Shown here: positions 16,534-25,367 of the stretch, in pieces
How positions within the stretch are numbered: the stretch's first letter is position 1
Layout of the letters: the number at the start of each line of letters is the position of its first letter
Origin: Kluyvera ascorbata_C
GTDB taxonomy: Bacteria; Pseudomonadota; Gammaproteobacteria; Enterobacterales; Enterobacteriaceae
Direction of reading: 5' to 3'
NCBI RefSeq assembly: GCF_044197065.1
Contig: NZ_JBIQOI010000004.1
Coordinates: 259,425-323,424, forward strand
DNA length: 64,000 bases
Translations under genes and position numbers: made by a program
Notes under the pieces: model-generated
Database searches by the model: none
Seen by the model: the letters and a program-made list of their open reading frames with translations, nothing else
What the model was told of the DNA's origin: nothing

Positions 16534-18294
16534 TTACGCCAGCGTCATCAGGGTATCGCCCACTGCCACCGCATCCCCGGCTTTTACCGCGATGCCGCGC
16601 ACCGTCCCGGCCTGCGCGGCGCGGATGTCGGTTTCCATCTTCATCGCTTCCAGAATCAGCAGCACGTCGCCTTCTGCCACGACCTGGCCTTCACTGGCGA
16701 CAACTTTCCAGATGTTGCCCGCCAGCGGCGCAGCAACCGGGGTACCTGTGCCTGCCGGGGCCACTGCAACCGGAGCTGCCGCGGCGGTGGTCACCTGGCT
16801 GATATCGCCACCGTCGCTGACCTTCACCACAAAGGCTTTGCCCTCCACTTCCACGGTGTAGATGCCTGAGGTGGCCGGTTTTGCCGCCGTCGGGGCCGGT
16901 TTCGCGCTTTCCACCTGCGGCAACGGCTCAAACGCCGCCGGATTGTTGCGGTTTTCCAGGAACTTCATGCCCGGCTGCGGGAACAGCGCCACGGTCAGTA
17001 CGTCATCGATGGCGTTATCCGCCAGGCGGATACCCTTCTCCTGCGCCTGACGCGTGATGTCGGCTTCCAGCGCCGCCAGCTCCGGCTTCAGCAGGTCCGC
17101 CGGGCGGCAGGTGATAGCCTGCGCACCGTCAAGCACCTTCGCCTGCAGCGCCGCGTTCACCGGGGCCGGGGAGCGGCCGTATTCGCCTTTCAGAATGCCC
17201 GCCGTTTCTTTGGCAATGCTTTTGTAGCGTTCGCCCGTCAGCACGTTGAGTACCGCCTGGGTGCCGACAATCTGCGAGGTCGGCGTCACCAGCGGAATAA
17301 AGCCGAGGTCCTCGCGCACGCGCGGAATTTCTGCCAGTACCTCGTCGAGACGATGGGCGGCATTCTGCTGCTTCAGCTGGCTTTCCAGGTTGGTGAGCAT
17401 ACCGCCCGGCACCTGCGCCACCAGAATACGGCTGTCATAGCCTTTCAGCTGGCCTTCAAAGGTGTGGTATTTCTTGCGCACTTCGCGGAAATACGCCGCA
17501 ATGCTCTCCAGCTTGTTGATGTTGAGCCCGGTGTCATGCTCAGTACCGGCAAGCGTGGCGACCAGCGCTTCGGTGGCCGGGTGGCCGTAGGTAGCACTCA
17601 TCGAGGAGACAGCGGTATCCACGCCGTCAATGCCCGCTTCAATGGCTTTCAGCAGCGCCATCTCCGCCATGCCGGTGGTGGCATGAGCATGCAGGTGCAG
17701 GCGCACGCTGTAGCGTTTTTTGATTTCACTGACCAGCTCATACGCCGCCATCGGGGTCAGGATGCCGGACATATCTTTGATGGCGATGGAGTCGACGCCG
17801 GTTTCCAGCAACTGTTCGGTTAAGTCCAGCCAGGTCTGCAGGGTGTGTACCGGGCTGGTGGTGTAGGAGAGCGTACCCTGGGCGTGCGCGCCGTGGCTGC
17901 GCACCGCCTGCAGGGCGGCCTTCATATTGCGCGGGTCGTTCATGGCATCGAAGACGCGGAACACGTCCATGCCGTTTTTGACGGCGCGTTCAACGAAGCG
18001 CTCCACCACGTCATCGGCGTAATGGCGATAGCCGAGCAGGTTCTGCCCGCGCAGCAGCATCTGCAGCGGGGTTTTGGGCATGGCTTTTTTGAGCTCGCGC
18101 AGGCGCAGCCACGGGTCTTCGCCGAGGAAGCGGATACAGGCGTCAAAGGTGGCGCCACCCCAGCACTCCAGCGAGCCGTAGCCCACATCATCGAGCGCGG
18201 CGGCAATCGGCAGCATGTCATCAAGGCGCAGACGGGTGGCAAACAGAGACTGGTGGGCGTCGCGCAGGACGACATCGGTAATGGCAAGAGTCAT
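16534..18294 (-). CDS. oadA: oxaloacetate decarboxylase alpha subunit (biotin-containing)
   Basis: 586-residue carboxyltransferase subunit. N-terminal TIM-barrel carboxyltransferase (about residues 1-280, starting ITDVVLRDAHQSLFATR, with the metal-binding HLHAHATTG), conserved PYC/OADA middle domain, a Pro/Ala-rich flexible linker (around 470-515), and the C-terminal biotinyl domain with ILEAMKMETD, where Lys552 is the biotin site 35 residues from the end. Transfers CO2 from oxaloacetate to biotin, giving pyruvate. Between oadG and oadB. Confidence 0.96.
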   Translation of the reverse strand: MTLAITDVVLRDAHQSLFATRLRLDDMLPIAAALDDVGYGSLECWGGATFDACIRFLGEDPWLRLRELKKAMPKTPLQMLLRGQNLLGYRHYADDVVERFVERAVKNGMDVFRVFDAMNDPRNMKAALQAVRSHGAHAQGTLSYTTSPVHTLQTWLDLTEQLLETGVDSIAIKDMSGILTPMAAYELVSEIKKRYSVRLHLHAHATTGMAEMALLKAIEAGIDGVDTAVSSMSATYGHPATEALVATLAGTEHDTGLNINKLESIAAYFREVRKKYHTFEGQLKGYDSRILVAQVPGGMLTNLESQLKQQNAAHRLDEVLAEIPRVREDLGFIPLVTPTSQIVGTQAVLNVLTGERYKSIAKETAGILKGEYGRSPAPVNAALQAKVLDGAQAITCRPADLLKPELAALEADITRQAQEKGIRLADNAIDDVLTVALFPQPGMKFLENRNNPAAFEPLPQVESAKPAPTAAKPATSGIYTVEVEGKAFVVKVSDGGDISQVTTAAAAPVAVAPAGTGTPVAAPLAGNIWKVVASEGQVVAEGDVLLILEAMKMETDIRAAQAGTVRGIAVKAGDAVAVGDTLMTLA

Positions 18295-18309
18295 GGTTCC
18301 CTCCGGAAC

Positions 18310-18549
18310 TTAAGCGTTAAGACGGTGATGGTGAATGGCGGCGGCAATCACCGGCTTTAAGCGGGTGAAATCGTCCACGGCGGGTACGGCCCGCGGCGCA
18401 GGCACGACAATGGGTTCAGGGAAGAAACGCGCGATAAGAGCGGACATGCCCTGAATGGCCAGGATCAGCAGGAAGAGAAATACCAGCACAAATCCCATCC
18501 CCAGGAACATCAGCGTGAGGCCTTCGCCAAATAGCGTTGCATCTGTCAT
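18310..18549 (-). CDS. oadG: oxaloacetate decarboxylase gamma subunit
   Basis: 79-residue small membrane subunit: one hydrophobic helix (LTLMFLGMGFVLVFLFLLILAI), Pro/Ala linker, and the C-terminal DDFTRLKPVIAAAIHHHRLNA with clustered histidines that bind Zn2+ and contact the alpha subunit. The ATG at 18549 is preceded by AAGG at 8 nt and gives family length; an upstream in-frame start adds eight residues without reason. First of the oadGAB trio. Confidence 0.95.
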   Translation of the reverse strand: MTDATLFGEGLTLMFLGMGFVLVFLFLLILAIQGMSALIARFFPEPIVVPAPRAVPAVDDFTRLKPVIAAAIHHHRLNA

Positions 18550-18687
18550 AAAATCGCCTTCAAAAGAAGGCACAATAATGGCGCGGCCCTGATGATGAAT
18601 AAGTAAGAGTGGATTTCCCCGGACCGCCCCCGATCAGAAGCCTCAAACATTCACCGCCAGAACGGCAGCCATTACCGTGCAATTAGC

Positions 18688-19305
18688 TTATTTAATAAAA
18701 CTTACGTGTTGGCAAATTTCATCTGCGACGATCTCTTTGCGCTGATTGAAAATAACTTTGTTTTGTTCGAACAGGTTATTACCGTGCGTATCAATAGAGA
18801 CAATTAACGGACCAAACTCTTTAACCCGGCAGACCCACAGCGTTTCCGGCATACCAAGGTCACGCCACTGCGCATCCTCAATTTCTTCAACGCAAACCGC
18901 AGCCACCACCGCACAACCAGCAGGGAAGACGCAGTGCAGCGCCTTATGTTCTGCACAGCCCTCTTCGGTGCCTTTACCCATACCGCCTTTACCAACAATT
19001 AATTTCACGCCGGTTTTGGCAATAAACTCTTTTTCAAACTTCTCCATTCGCATACTGGTGGTTGGTCCAACGGAAACCATCTCAAATTTATCGTCAGAAT
19101 CTTTAATTGGACGAACGATTGGACCGGCATGCAAAATCGCGCCGCCGTCAATATTCACCGGCAGCTCACGGCCGCCTTCAATTAAGCGGCGGTGTGCCAC
19201 ATCGCGACAGGTAACAATATGACCGTTGAGATAAATAATATCGCCAGCCTTAATATCGGCTAAGTCTTCATCTTTAATTGGCGTAGTCAGAATTTTTTTA
19301 GTCAT
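18688..19305 (-). CDS. ttdB: L(+)-tartrate dehydratase beta subunit
   Basis: 205-residue beta subunit of a class I fumarase/tartrate-dehydratase-type [4Fe-4S] hydro-lyase. Motifs: IYLNGHIVTCRDVAHRRL, AGPIVRP, the GPTTSMRME motif, and VGKGGMGKGT. The start overlaps the ttdA stop by one base (TGATG), so the subunits are translationally coupled. Fumarase beta is the main alternative, but a separate two-gene dehydratase beside an oxaloacetate decarboxylase and carboxylate transporter points to tartrate. 138 bp separate it from oadG. Confidence 0.88.
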   Translation of the reverse strand: MTKKILTTPIKDEDLADIKAGDIIYLNGHIVTCRDVAHRRLIEGGRELPVNIDGGAILHAGPIVRPIKDSDDKFEMVSVGPTTSMRMEKFEKEFIAKTGVKLIVGKGGMGKGTEEGCAEHKALHCVFPAGCAVVAAVCVEEIEDAQWRDLGMPETLWVCRVKEFGPLIVSIDTHGNNLFEQNKVIFNQRKEIVADEICQHVSFIK

Positions 19306-20204
19306 CAGAAAGTCACTCCGGTGTGAGAGGTGATGGTGTAATTCAGATCTTTATCGAAAACGATATGCCCTTTGCGGTGCGACCAGCAGCCGACGTTAAC
19401 CGCCACGCCGATGGTGGAAGGATGGCGTGCGGTATTTTCAATATTGACACCCATGACCGAAGTGTTGCCGGACATGCCCTGTGGGCCAAGGCCAATCTTA
19501 TTGATGCCGTCTTCCAGCATTTTCTCCAGCGATGCCGCGCGTTCATTGTCATTGTGCGAGCCGACCGGGCGCATCAGCGCTTTTTTCGACAACAACGCCG
19601 CCGTTTCAACGGATGTCGCCACACCAACCCCAACCAGCAGTGGTGGACAGGCGTTAAGGCCATAGGTGGTCATTACATCGAGGACAAAACGCGTCACGCC
19701 TTCATAACCAGCCCCCGGCATCAGTACCATCGCCTTCCCTGGTAGAGAACAGCCGCCGCCCGCCATATAGGTGTAAATGCTGCACTGGTCGGAATCAGGC
19801 ACAATCTCCCAGAACACTGTCGGGGTTCCTTTACCGACGTTTTTGCCGGTGTTGTATTCGTCAAAGGTTTCCACGCTGTTGTGGCGCAACGGGGAGTCAA
19901 CCGTCGCCTGAATGACCGCTTCACGCAGCAGGGCTTCCAGCTCGCCAATCAGCGGAAATTTCGTACCGCACTCCACCAGAAACTGGATGACGCCCGTATC
20001 CTGGCAGGAAGGACGATCTAACTCTTTGGCCAGGCGCTGGTTATCAAACATGGTGGTAAAGATGACATTCGCCAGCTGGCTGGTCTCTTTTTTCTGTAAT
20101 TCTTCCAGTTTGGCGGTGACGTCATCAGGTAAGACTTTGCCGGTATATCCCACAAATTTGGCCATAACATCGGTCATATGGGATATCTGCTCACTTTTGC
20201 TCAT
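19305..20204 (-). CDS. ttdA: L(+)-tartrate dehydratase alpha subunit
   Basis: 299-residue alpha subunit carrying the oxygen-sensitive [4Fe-4S] cluster. The three likely cluster cysteines lie in RPSCQDTG, NACPPLLVG and VGCWSHRKG. Other conserved blocks: APLRHN-like SPLRHNSVETFDEYNTGKN, YMAGGGCSLPG, GVGVATSVETAA, and ARHPSTIGVAVNVGCW. With TtdB it converts tartrate to oxaloacetate. Clear RBS GGAGT 4 nt before the ATG. It resembles E. coli TtdA throughout but with many substitutions, fitting a separate tartrate cluster like the Salmonella STM3354-3355 pair (from memory). Confidence 0.88.
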   Translation of the reverse strand: MSKSEQISHMTDVMAKFVGYTGKVLPDDVTAKLEELQKKETSQLANVIFTTMFDNQRLAKELDRPSCQDTGVIQFLVECGTKFPLIGELEALLREAVIQATVDSPLRHNSVETFDEYNTGKNVGKGTPTVFWEIVPDSDQCSIYTYMAGGGCSLPGKAMVLMPGAGYEGVTRFVLDVMTTYGLNACPPLLVGVGVATSVETAALLSKKALMRPVGSHNDNERAASLEKMLEDGINKIGLGPQGMSGNTSVMGVNIENTARHPSTIGVAVNVGCWSHRKGHIVFDKDLNYTITSHTGVTF

Positions 20205-20236
20205 AAAGACTCCTTAGTCAGAACAGCTTCCGTAAA

Positions 20237-21505
20237 TTACGGGTGAAAAGGGAAAAGGATTGGCAGCAGAATCAAGCTGACAATGGTGGAAACGATAATG
20301 AGAGGGATACCGGCTTTGGCGTAATCAACAAACTTATAGCCACCGGCCGAGAGCACCATCATGTTGGCGGGCATCCCGATAGGCGTCGCGTAAGCGCAGG
20401 AACTGCCGATGACCGTTGCCATCAGCACGGCGCGCGGGTCGGCCCCCATGCCTGCGGCAATGGAGAGGCTCACCGGCACCAGCAGCGCCACGGTCGCGGT
20501 ATTGGACATAAAATTGGTCATGATGACCGACAGGGCAAACACAACGACCAGCAGCATGAACGGCGAGGAACTGTTCCCCAGCATGCCAATCACGTAGTCC
20601 GCCACCAGCTTCCCTGCCCCGGTCATTTCCAGCGCTTTTGCCAGCGCCAAAGTGCCGCCGAAGATGAAAATAGTTTGCGAATCAATCGCCTTATAGGCCT
20701 GCTTTTCATTCAGTACGCCGGTCACGACCAGCACAAGCGCACCGATGCAGCCGGCGACCGCAAGGCTAATTCCGGTCTGTTTTTCGAAAATCATGCCGAG
20801 GATTGTGGCAATCAGCACCACCAGCGACAGGATCTGCTTCCAGCGCGGCACATGACTGTAATCACGCTGCTCGCCAACGCTGCCAACATCACCGCTGTTG
20901 GGATGATTTGGTAGGAACTTATAGCCAATCGTCAGGAAGTAGATGATGCCGCAGAGCAACATCGGCAGACCCACTTTGGCATATTCGAAGAAACTGAAAC
21001 CACTGCCGATATTCTGCAGCGCCGACTGTGCAATCAGGTTGCCCGGCGCACCAATCAACGACAGGTTGCCGCCGAGCGCCGCCGCGAAGACCAGCGGCAT
21101 CAGCAGACGTGAGCGCGTAAAGCCCGATTTAGCCGCCACGCCGATAACCACCGGGATCAGCACTGCCGCAGTACCGGTGTTTGAGAGAAAACCGGACATA
21201 ACGCCAACCACCACCATAATGGTGAAAATCAGCTGCTTTTCAGTTTTCGCGAAAAGGGTAATCACGCCGCCAACTTTGTTTGCCATGCCGGTTTCAAACA
21301 GCGCGCCGCCGACAATGAACATCGCCACAAAGAGGATAACGTTGGTATCGATGAAGCCGGAAAACGCCTGCTTCAGATCGAGAACACCAGTGAGAACAAG
21401 CGCCACGCAGACGATCATTGAGGTGACCGCAAGCGGCACCTTCTCCCAAACGAACATCGCAATGGCAAACACCAGCAAGCATAGGGTGATGGTAATAGGT
21501 TCCAT
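20237..21505 (-). CDS. SLC13-family di/tricarboxylate transporter, probably tartrate uptake
   Basis: 422-residue polytopic membrane protein with about 11-12 hydrophobic segments. It has the divalent-anion/Na+ symporter duplicated signatures: SNTGTAAVLIPV (first repeat, Ser-Asn-Thr) with GAPGNLIA, and MSNTATVALLVPVSLSIA with IGMPANMMV in the second. The ATG at 21505 (MEPITI) is chosen: AGGA lies 11 nt upstream and the hydrophobic N-terminus begins there; a further in-frame ATG at 21547 has no RBS and overlaps a palindrome. In Salmonella the equivalent gene STM3356 is the one whose start codon is used to tell tartrate-fermenting from non-fermenting Paratyphi B (from memory). Confidence 0.85.
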   Translation of the reverse strand: MEPITITLCLLVFAIAMFVWEKVPLAVTSMIVCVALVLTGVLDLKQAFSGFIDTNVILFVAMFIVGGALFETGMANKVGGVITLFAKTEKQLIFTIMVVVGVMSGFLSNTGTAAVLIPVVIGVAAKSGFTRSRLLMPLVFAAALGGNLSLIGAPGNLIAQSALQNIGSGFSFFEYAKVGLPMLLCGIIYFLTIGYKFLPNHPNSGDVGSVGEQRDYSHVPRWKQILSLVVLIATILGMIFEKQTGISLAVAGCIGALVLVVTGVLNEKQAYKAIDSQTIFIFGGTLALAKALEMTGAGKLVADYVIGMLGNSSSPFMLLVVVFALSVIMTNFMSNTATVALLVPVSLSIAAGMGADPRAVLMATVIGSSCAYATPIGMPANMMVLSAGGYKFVDYAKAGIPLIIVSTIVSLILLPILFPFHP

Positions 21506-21534
21506 GTTTATAATTATCCTATCAATGATATATG

Positions 21535-21550
21535 ATATTGTATCCAATAT
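21535..21550. promoter_or_regulatory. candidate GntR-type operator upstream of the tartrate operon
   Basis: ATATTG-TATC-CAATAT is a 16-bp palindrome with perfect 6-bp arms, 30 bp before the transporter start and next to the two FadR-type regulator genes. FadR/VanR-type GntR proteins often bind similar TTGTAnnnCAA-like palindromes. Binding is inferred. Confidence 0.5.
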
Positions 21551-21722
21551 TGACGGGGAGAAAATTATGCCCTTACAAAAACTAAGTCAATGCGTTTTTC
21601 AGGAAAGGTTCAGGATTGGGATCTGCGTCAAAACGATCTAAAAATAGTCACGCTAAGTAATTAATTGATATGAGTAATAGGCAGGGAAAGCCGCGCCTGC
21701 GGGCTTCGCGCAGGCGTCGGGA

Positions 21723-22388
21723 TCAAGCGGATGGATCCGCAACATAGCGCGTCAGCATATTTTCCATCGAGCGAATGATATGCGCGCGCATGCGCTGGCG
21801 GGCAAGCGTTTCATCATGCAATTCAAGTGCCTGAAGAATGCTTTTATGCTCCTGGATGGAGATACCGGCATACTCTTCTTCAGTAACTTTATGGCCCATC
21901 GACAGGCCATTCCACATGTTACAGAGCAACACTTTCATCTTCTCATTACCTGCGGCATTCCAGATTTCCATGTGAAATGCCTGGTTCAGGTCTGAGTATT
22001 CAGCGGAGTTATTGGCGGCCAGCGCCCTTTCCGCCGCGTAGTGAACCTGTGCAATATGTGAAATATCGGTTCCGGGCCGAGAGGCTTTGGCAACAGCCTC
22101 GCTTTCAAGCAGGGCGCGAATCTCGTAGTGTTCGCGAATGGTCTGCTCGTTAATCCCTAACACCACTGCGCCTTTATTCGGACGAACTTTGATTAACCCA
22201 TCCGCCGCCAGGATCTGAAACGCCTCGCGTACCGGCATGCTGGATACGCCCACCATTCTGGCGATCCCGTCCAGGGTGATCTCCTGACCTTCGACTAAAT
22301 CCCGTGACAATATTGCTTTACGCAAAACCGCAGCGACCTGTTCTTTCGCTGAAAGAAGCTTAATTTTCCCTAATTTAGGCTTCGGCAC
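21723..22388 (-). CDS. GntR/FadR-family transcriptional regulator
   Basis: 221-residue regulator. N-terminal winged helix (about residues 12-75) with LDGIARMVGVSSMPVREAFQ, the recognition-helix pattern of GntR proteins, and a C-terminal all-helical FCD ligand domain showing its metal-site pattern: QAFHMEIW, EHKSIL and MRAHIIRSM. Such domains usually bind carboxylates, fitting control of the adjacent tartrate operon (inference). GTG start with AAGGA upstream; it overlaps the end of the upstream regulator by 14 bp, so the pair is cotranscribed. Confidence 0.85.
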   Translation of the reverse strand: MPKPKLGKIKLLSAKEQVAAVLRKAILSRDLVEGQEITLDGIARMVGVSSMPVREAFQILAADGLIKVRPNKGAVVLGINEQTIREHYEIRALLESEAVAKASRPGTDISHIAQVHYAAERALAANNSAEYSDLNQAFHMEIWNAAGNEKMKVLLCNMWNGLSMGHKVTEEEYAGISIQEHKSILQALELHDETLARQRMRAHIIRSMENMLTRYVADPSA

Positions 22389-23004
22389 TTTCCCAATCCT
22401 TCATATGTTGACGCATTATTTCCGCCAGAGAGAGGAAATAACGCTGCGTAGCCTGCACAATCTCGCCGTGTTGCCCCCGTCCTATCGCCGCACTGAGTTC
22501 CATCAGCAGCAGTGCAGATTCCTGATACTCTTCTTTCAAATGTAAAATCACATACGAGACATAGCCGTCCAGGAACTGCTGATAGGCTTTCTCAAGATAG
22601 CGATTATTAACATAAGCAATCAGCGTCTGGTGAAACTCAAGCTCAAGGGTTTTATCTTGCGAACTCGCCAGCGCCTGTGCACGTGCACTCAGCACCTCAG
22701 ACACCGTCGCCGGAATAAGCGAAAACAACTCTGCCGCCGTCGCCGCAATGACGCGAAAAATATGGCTGACGTGGTCAGGCTCCTGGTGCGCAACCTGCAT
22801 ATGCCGATTGGGCAGACGAATCAAAAACCCTTCCTGCTCAAGCGACTGCAGCGCCTCGCGAACTGGCATGCGCGAAAGCCCCAGCTGTTCAGCAATACTT
22901 TCCTGCGCCAGTTCTTCTCCCGCACGAATATTGCCGGAGAGAATCTCGTAGCGCAGCATTTGGGTAATGTGATCGCGAGTTTGCTTTCTTTGGATCTTTT
23001 TCAC
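22375..23004 (-). CDS. GntR/FadR-family transcriptional regulator, second copy
   Basis: 209-residue paralogue-like regulator upstream of the other GntR gene. Winged helix with ESIAEQLGLSRMPVREALQSLEQEGFL; a shorter, more divergent FCD-type domain (LEFHQTLIAY, GQHGEIVQAT, MRQHMKD) that keeps the histidines but has Glu where the aspartate usually is. GTG start, no good upstream ATG. The two proteins share the fold but clearly different ligand domains, so they may answer different signals or form heteromers (inference). Confidence 0.82.
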   Translation of the reverse strand: MKKIQRKQTRDHITQMLRYEILSGNIRAGEELAQESIAEQLGLSRMPVREALQSLEQEGFLIRLPNRHMQVAHQEPDHVSHIFRVIAATAAELFSLIPATVSEVLSARAQALASSQDKTLELEFHQTLIAYVNNRYLEKAYQQFLDGYVSYVILHLKEEYQESALLLMELSAAIGRGQHGEIVQATQRYFLSLAEIMRQHMKDWESAEA

Positions 23005-23097
23005 GACGTTCTCGTTAATAACCGATAAGACGCGGGGAGTTTAGCAGATTTAACGCTTGATCGAGTAACCTGTTTACAAGCAGGCAACCCGTAAGAA

Positions 23098-23117
23098 GCC
23101 GGAACGAACGTTCCGGC
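23098..23117 (-). terminator. mdh terminator hairpin
   Basis: A 9-bp perfect stem GCCGGAACG/CGTTCCGGC with a 2-nt centre lies 8 bp past the mdh stop; the minus-strand sequence continues TTCTTA, a weak T-rich tail. Confidence 0.6.
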
Positions 23118-23125
23118 ATCGCACT

Positions 23126-24064
23126 CTATTTATTGATAAAATCTTCGCCAAGCTGAATGTCTTTTCTCAACGTATCCAGCATCCCTTCCAGCGCCTGCTG
23201 TTCGTAAGCGCTCAGTTTGCCGATAGACTGACGTTCTTCAATTCCATTTTTACCCAGCAGCAGCGGCTGTGAGAAGAAGCGGGCATATTCGCCATCGCCT
23301 TCAACATAGGCACATTCAACCACCCCTTTCTCGCCCTGCAGAGCGCGAACCAGGGACAAGCCAAAGCGTGCAGCAGCCTGGCCCATGGACAGGGTTGCTG
23401 AGCCGCCACCGGCTTTTGCTTCAACCACTTCGGTACCCGCATTCTGGATACGCTTGGTCAGGTCATTGACTTCTTGTTCAGAGAAGCTGACCCCTGGGAT
23501 TTGCGACAATAAAGGAAGAATCGTTACGCCGGAGTGACCGCCGATGACCGGGACCTCGACGTCACCGCATTTTTTACCTTTCAGCTCAGCCACAAAGGTA
23601 TTGGAGCGGATGATGTCCAGCGTTGTAACACCAAACAGTTTGTTTTTGTCGTATACGCCCGCTTTCTTCAGCACTTCGGCGGCAATGGCCACGGTGGTGT
23701 TGACCGGGTTGGTAATAATGCCAATACAGGCTTTAGGCGCGGTTTTTGCAATTTGCTGCACCAGGTTTTTGACAATCCCGGCGTTAACGTTAAACAGATC
23801 GGAGCGATCCATACCGGGCTTACGTGCCACCCCAGCAGAGATCAGGACAACATCCGCCCCTACCAGCGCAGGCGTCGCATCTTCTCCGGAGAATCCTTTG
23901 ATGTTGACATCAGTAGGAATATGGCTGAGATCGACAGCCACGCCAGGCGTGACGGGGGCAATATCATAGAGGGAGAGTTCTGAACCAGAAGGCAGTTGGG
24001 TCTTTAGTAGTAGGGCAAGCGCCTGGCCAATACCGCCGGCGGCACCAAGGACTGCGACTTTCAT
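23126..24064 (-). CDS. mdh: malate dehydrogenase (NAD+)
   Basis: 312-residue TCA-cycle enzyme, exact E. coli length. N-terminal nucleotide-binding loop VLGAAGGIGQ, substrate arginines in ARKPGMDRSD (R81, R87), the ITNPVNTT segment, and catalytic His177 in GGHSGVT. The ATG at 24064 has AAGGAG at 6 nt; longer in-frame starts would add 19 unconserved residues. Divergent from argR across a 455-bp region. Oxaloacetate is its product, so it may connect metabolically with the tartrate cluster beside it. Confidence 0.98.
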   Translation of the reverse strand: MKVAVLGAAGGIGQALALLLKTQLPSGSELSLYDIAPVTPGVAVDLSHIPTDVNIKGFSGEDATPALVGADVVLISAGVARKPGMDRSDLFNVNAGIVKNLVQQIAKTAPKACIGIITNPVNTTVAIAAEVLKKAGVYDKNKLFGVTTLDIIRSNTFVAELKGKKCGDVEVPVIGGHSGVTILPLLSQIPGVSFSEQEVNDLTKRIQNAGTEVVEAKAGGGSATLSMGQAAARFGLSLVRALQGEKGVVECAYVEGDGEYARFFSQPLLLGKNGIEERQSIGKLSAYEQQALEGMLDTLRKDIQLGEDFINK

Positions 24065-24456
24065 CCTAAACTCCTTATTATGGTTAATGACATTCAGGTA
24101 ATAACCTGTCGTGGACCGCATAACCGACGCAAGAGATACCTGTTGTTACTCCGTTGCGGCGACCTTAATTCACAAGGTAAATAATTACAATATAATTGCT
24201 TACAGAATGCGGGTATGACAGCAGCATTGCTGGCGTTACCGCACTACTCCCAGAAAAAGGTCTATCTACGAAACCAAACTTTCATCAACTATCGATTACA
24301 ATATACTCAGCATGTTGCGTAAAACAACAGCAATTTAATAACAATTCATTTACTTTTAACTTATTTGTATCCCGTGATATAGGCATGTTTCTTAGGCCTA
24401 ATTTTTGCTAAAATCCGGCCTTTCTCTATTTGGCCTAGCCTCTTGGGATAAATTGT
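24065..24456. promoter_or_regulatory. mdh-argR divergent intergenic region
   Basis: AT-rich non-coding stretch that must contain the mdh promoter (CRP- and ArcA-controlled in E. coli). I see no credible gene in it. Besides the ARG boxes annotated separately I cannot place a site with confidence. Confidence 0.5.
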
Positions 24457-24494
24457 TTTGCATAAAAATTCACCTATATGCATAATAATGTTAA
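24457..24494 (+). promoter_or_regulatory. tandem ARG boxes (ArgR autoregulation)
   Basis: Two 18-bp imperfect palindromes, TTTGCATAAAAATTCACC and TATGCATAATAATGTTAA, separated by 2 bp, about 25 bp before the argR start. They fit the wNTGAATwwwwATTCANw consensus and spacing known for the E. coli argR operator. Confidence 0.85.
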
Positions 24495-24519
24495 TTTCAC
24501 CACCATACTCGGGTGACTT

Positions 24520-24990
24520 ATGCGAAGTTCAACTAAACAAGAAGAATTAGTTAAAGCCTTTAAAGCGTTACTGAAGGAAGAAAAATTTAGCTCTCAGGGC
24601 GAAATTGTTCAGGCCCTACAGGAAGAAGGCTTCGATAATATCAACCAATCCAAAGTCTCTCGTATGCTGACAAAGTTTGGCGCAGTGCGTACCCGCAACG
24701 CCAAAATGGAAATGGTTTACTGCCTGCCAGCAGAACTGGGTGTACCGACTACCACCAGCCCATTGAAGAATCTGGTCCTGGACATTGACTACAACGACGC
24801 TGTCGTTGTGATTCATACCAGCCCAGGCGCTGCGCAGCTTATCGCGCGCCTTCTGGACTCTTTAGGCAAGGCTGAAGGTATTCTCGGCAGCATTGCCGGT
24901 GATGACACTATCTTCACCACACCCGCTCGAGGCTTCACTGTTAAAGATCTCTACGAGGCCATTCAGGTTCTGTTTGAACAGGAGCTGTAA
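24520..24990 (+). CDS. argR: arginine repressor
   Basis: 156-residue hexameric repressor of arginine biosynthesis and cer/Xer accessory factor, same length as E. coli. N-terminal winged helix (residues about 1-70, with FDNINQSKVSRMLTKFG) and C-terminal arginine-binding oligomerisation domain including HTSPGAAQLIARLLD and GSIAGDDTIF. Preceded by its own ARG boxes. Confidence 0.98.
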   Translation: MRSSTKQEELVKAFKALLKEEKFSSQGEIVQALQEEGFDNINQSKVSRMLTKFGAVRTRNAKMEMVYCLPAELGVPTTTSPLKNLVLDIDYNDAVVVIHTSPGAAQLIARLLDSLGKAEGILGSIAGDDTIFTTPARGFTVKDLYEAIQVLFEQEL

Positions 24991-25001
24991 TCCCTCGTGA
25001 T

Positions 25002-25026
25002 ACTCCTCTGGTCCCTCCGGAGGAGT
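25002..25026 (+). terminator. argR 3' hairpin
   Basis: 10-bp stem (25002-25011 with 25017-25026, one G-T pair) just after the argR stop. Weak T-tract. Confidence 0.5.
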
Positions 25027-25367
25027 CCGCTTTCCCACCAGCTTATCCACCGTTTCTACTGCCGCTTCGTTAGCATTTAGTGCGATTTTTCGTCCAAAAT
25101 CATAATTCCAGTGAATATATCTCAACTTAACCGCACAAAACATCAAATTATCCTATCCGTTTGATTTTACGCATTATTGACGATTAACTTTGCCAAAATA
25201 TGCGCTTTTTTATACCTATATCTTCTAAAAATGACGATTCCTGACAACTAATTACACCGGAAACAATTAGCGTGGTATTAATATTTTACGTGATTAGTGT
25301 ATACTTAATTTCGTGATGAGGGTCACAAAACAAAGACCCTCCAAAAAAATACGACGAGGTGAGTATC
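25027..25367 (+). promoter_or_regulatory. argR-yhcN intergenic region
   Basis: About 340 bp, strongly AT-rich toward its end, without a credible gene. A TATACT at 25300-25305 is a plausible -10 for the yhcN genes, about 63 bp before the first start; no clear -35. Confidence 0.4.

Noticed and set aside
23544..23983. Open frames of about 140 codons opposite mdh
   Set aside because: Antisense shadows; mdh is fully conserved at this place.
24196..24411. 71-codon frame between mdh and argR
   Set aside because: Lies in a regulatory region with no RBS or family resemblance.
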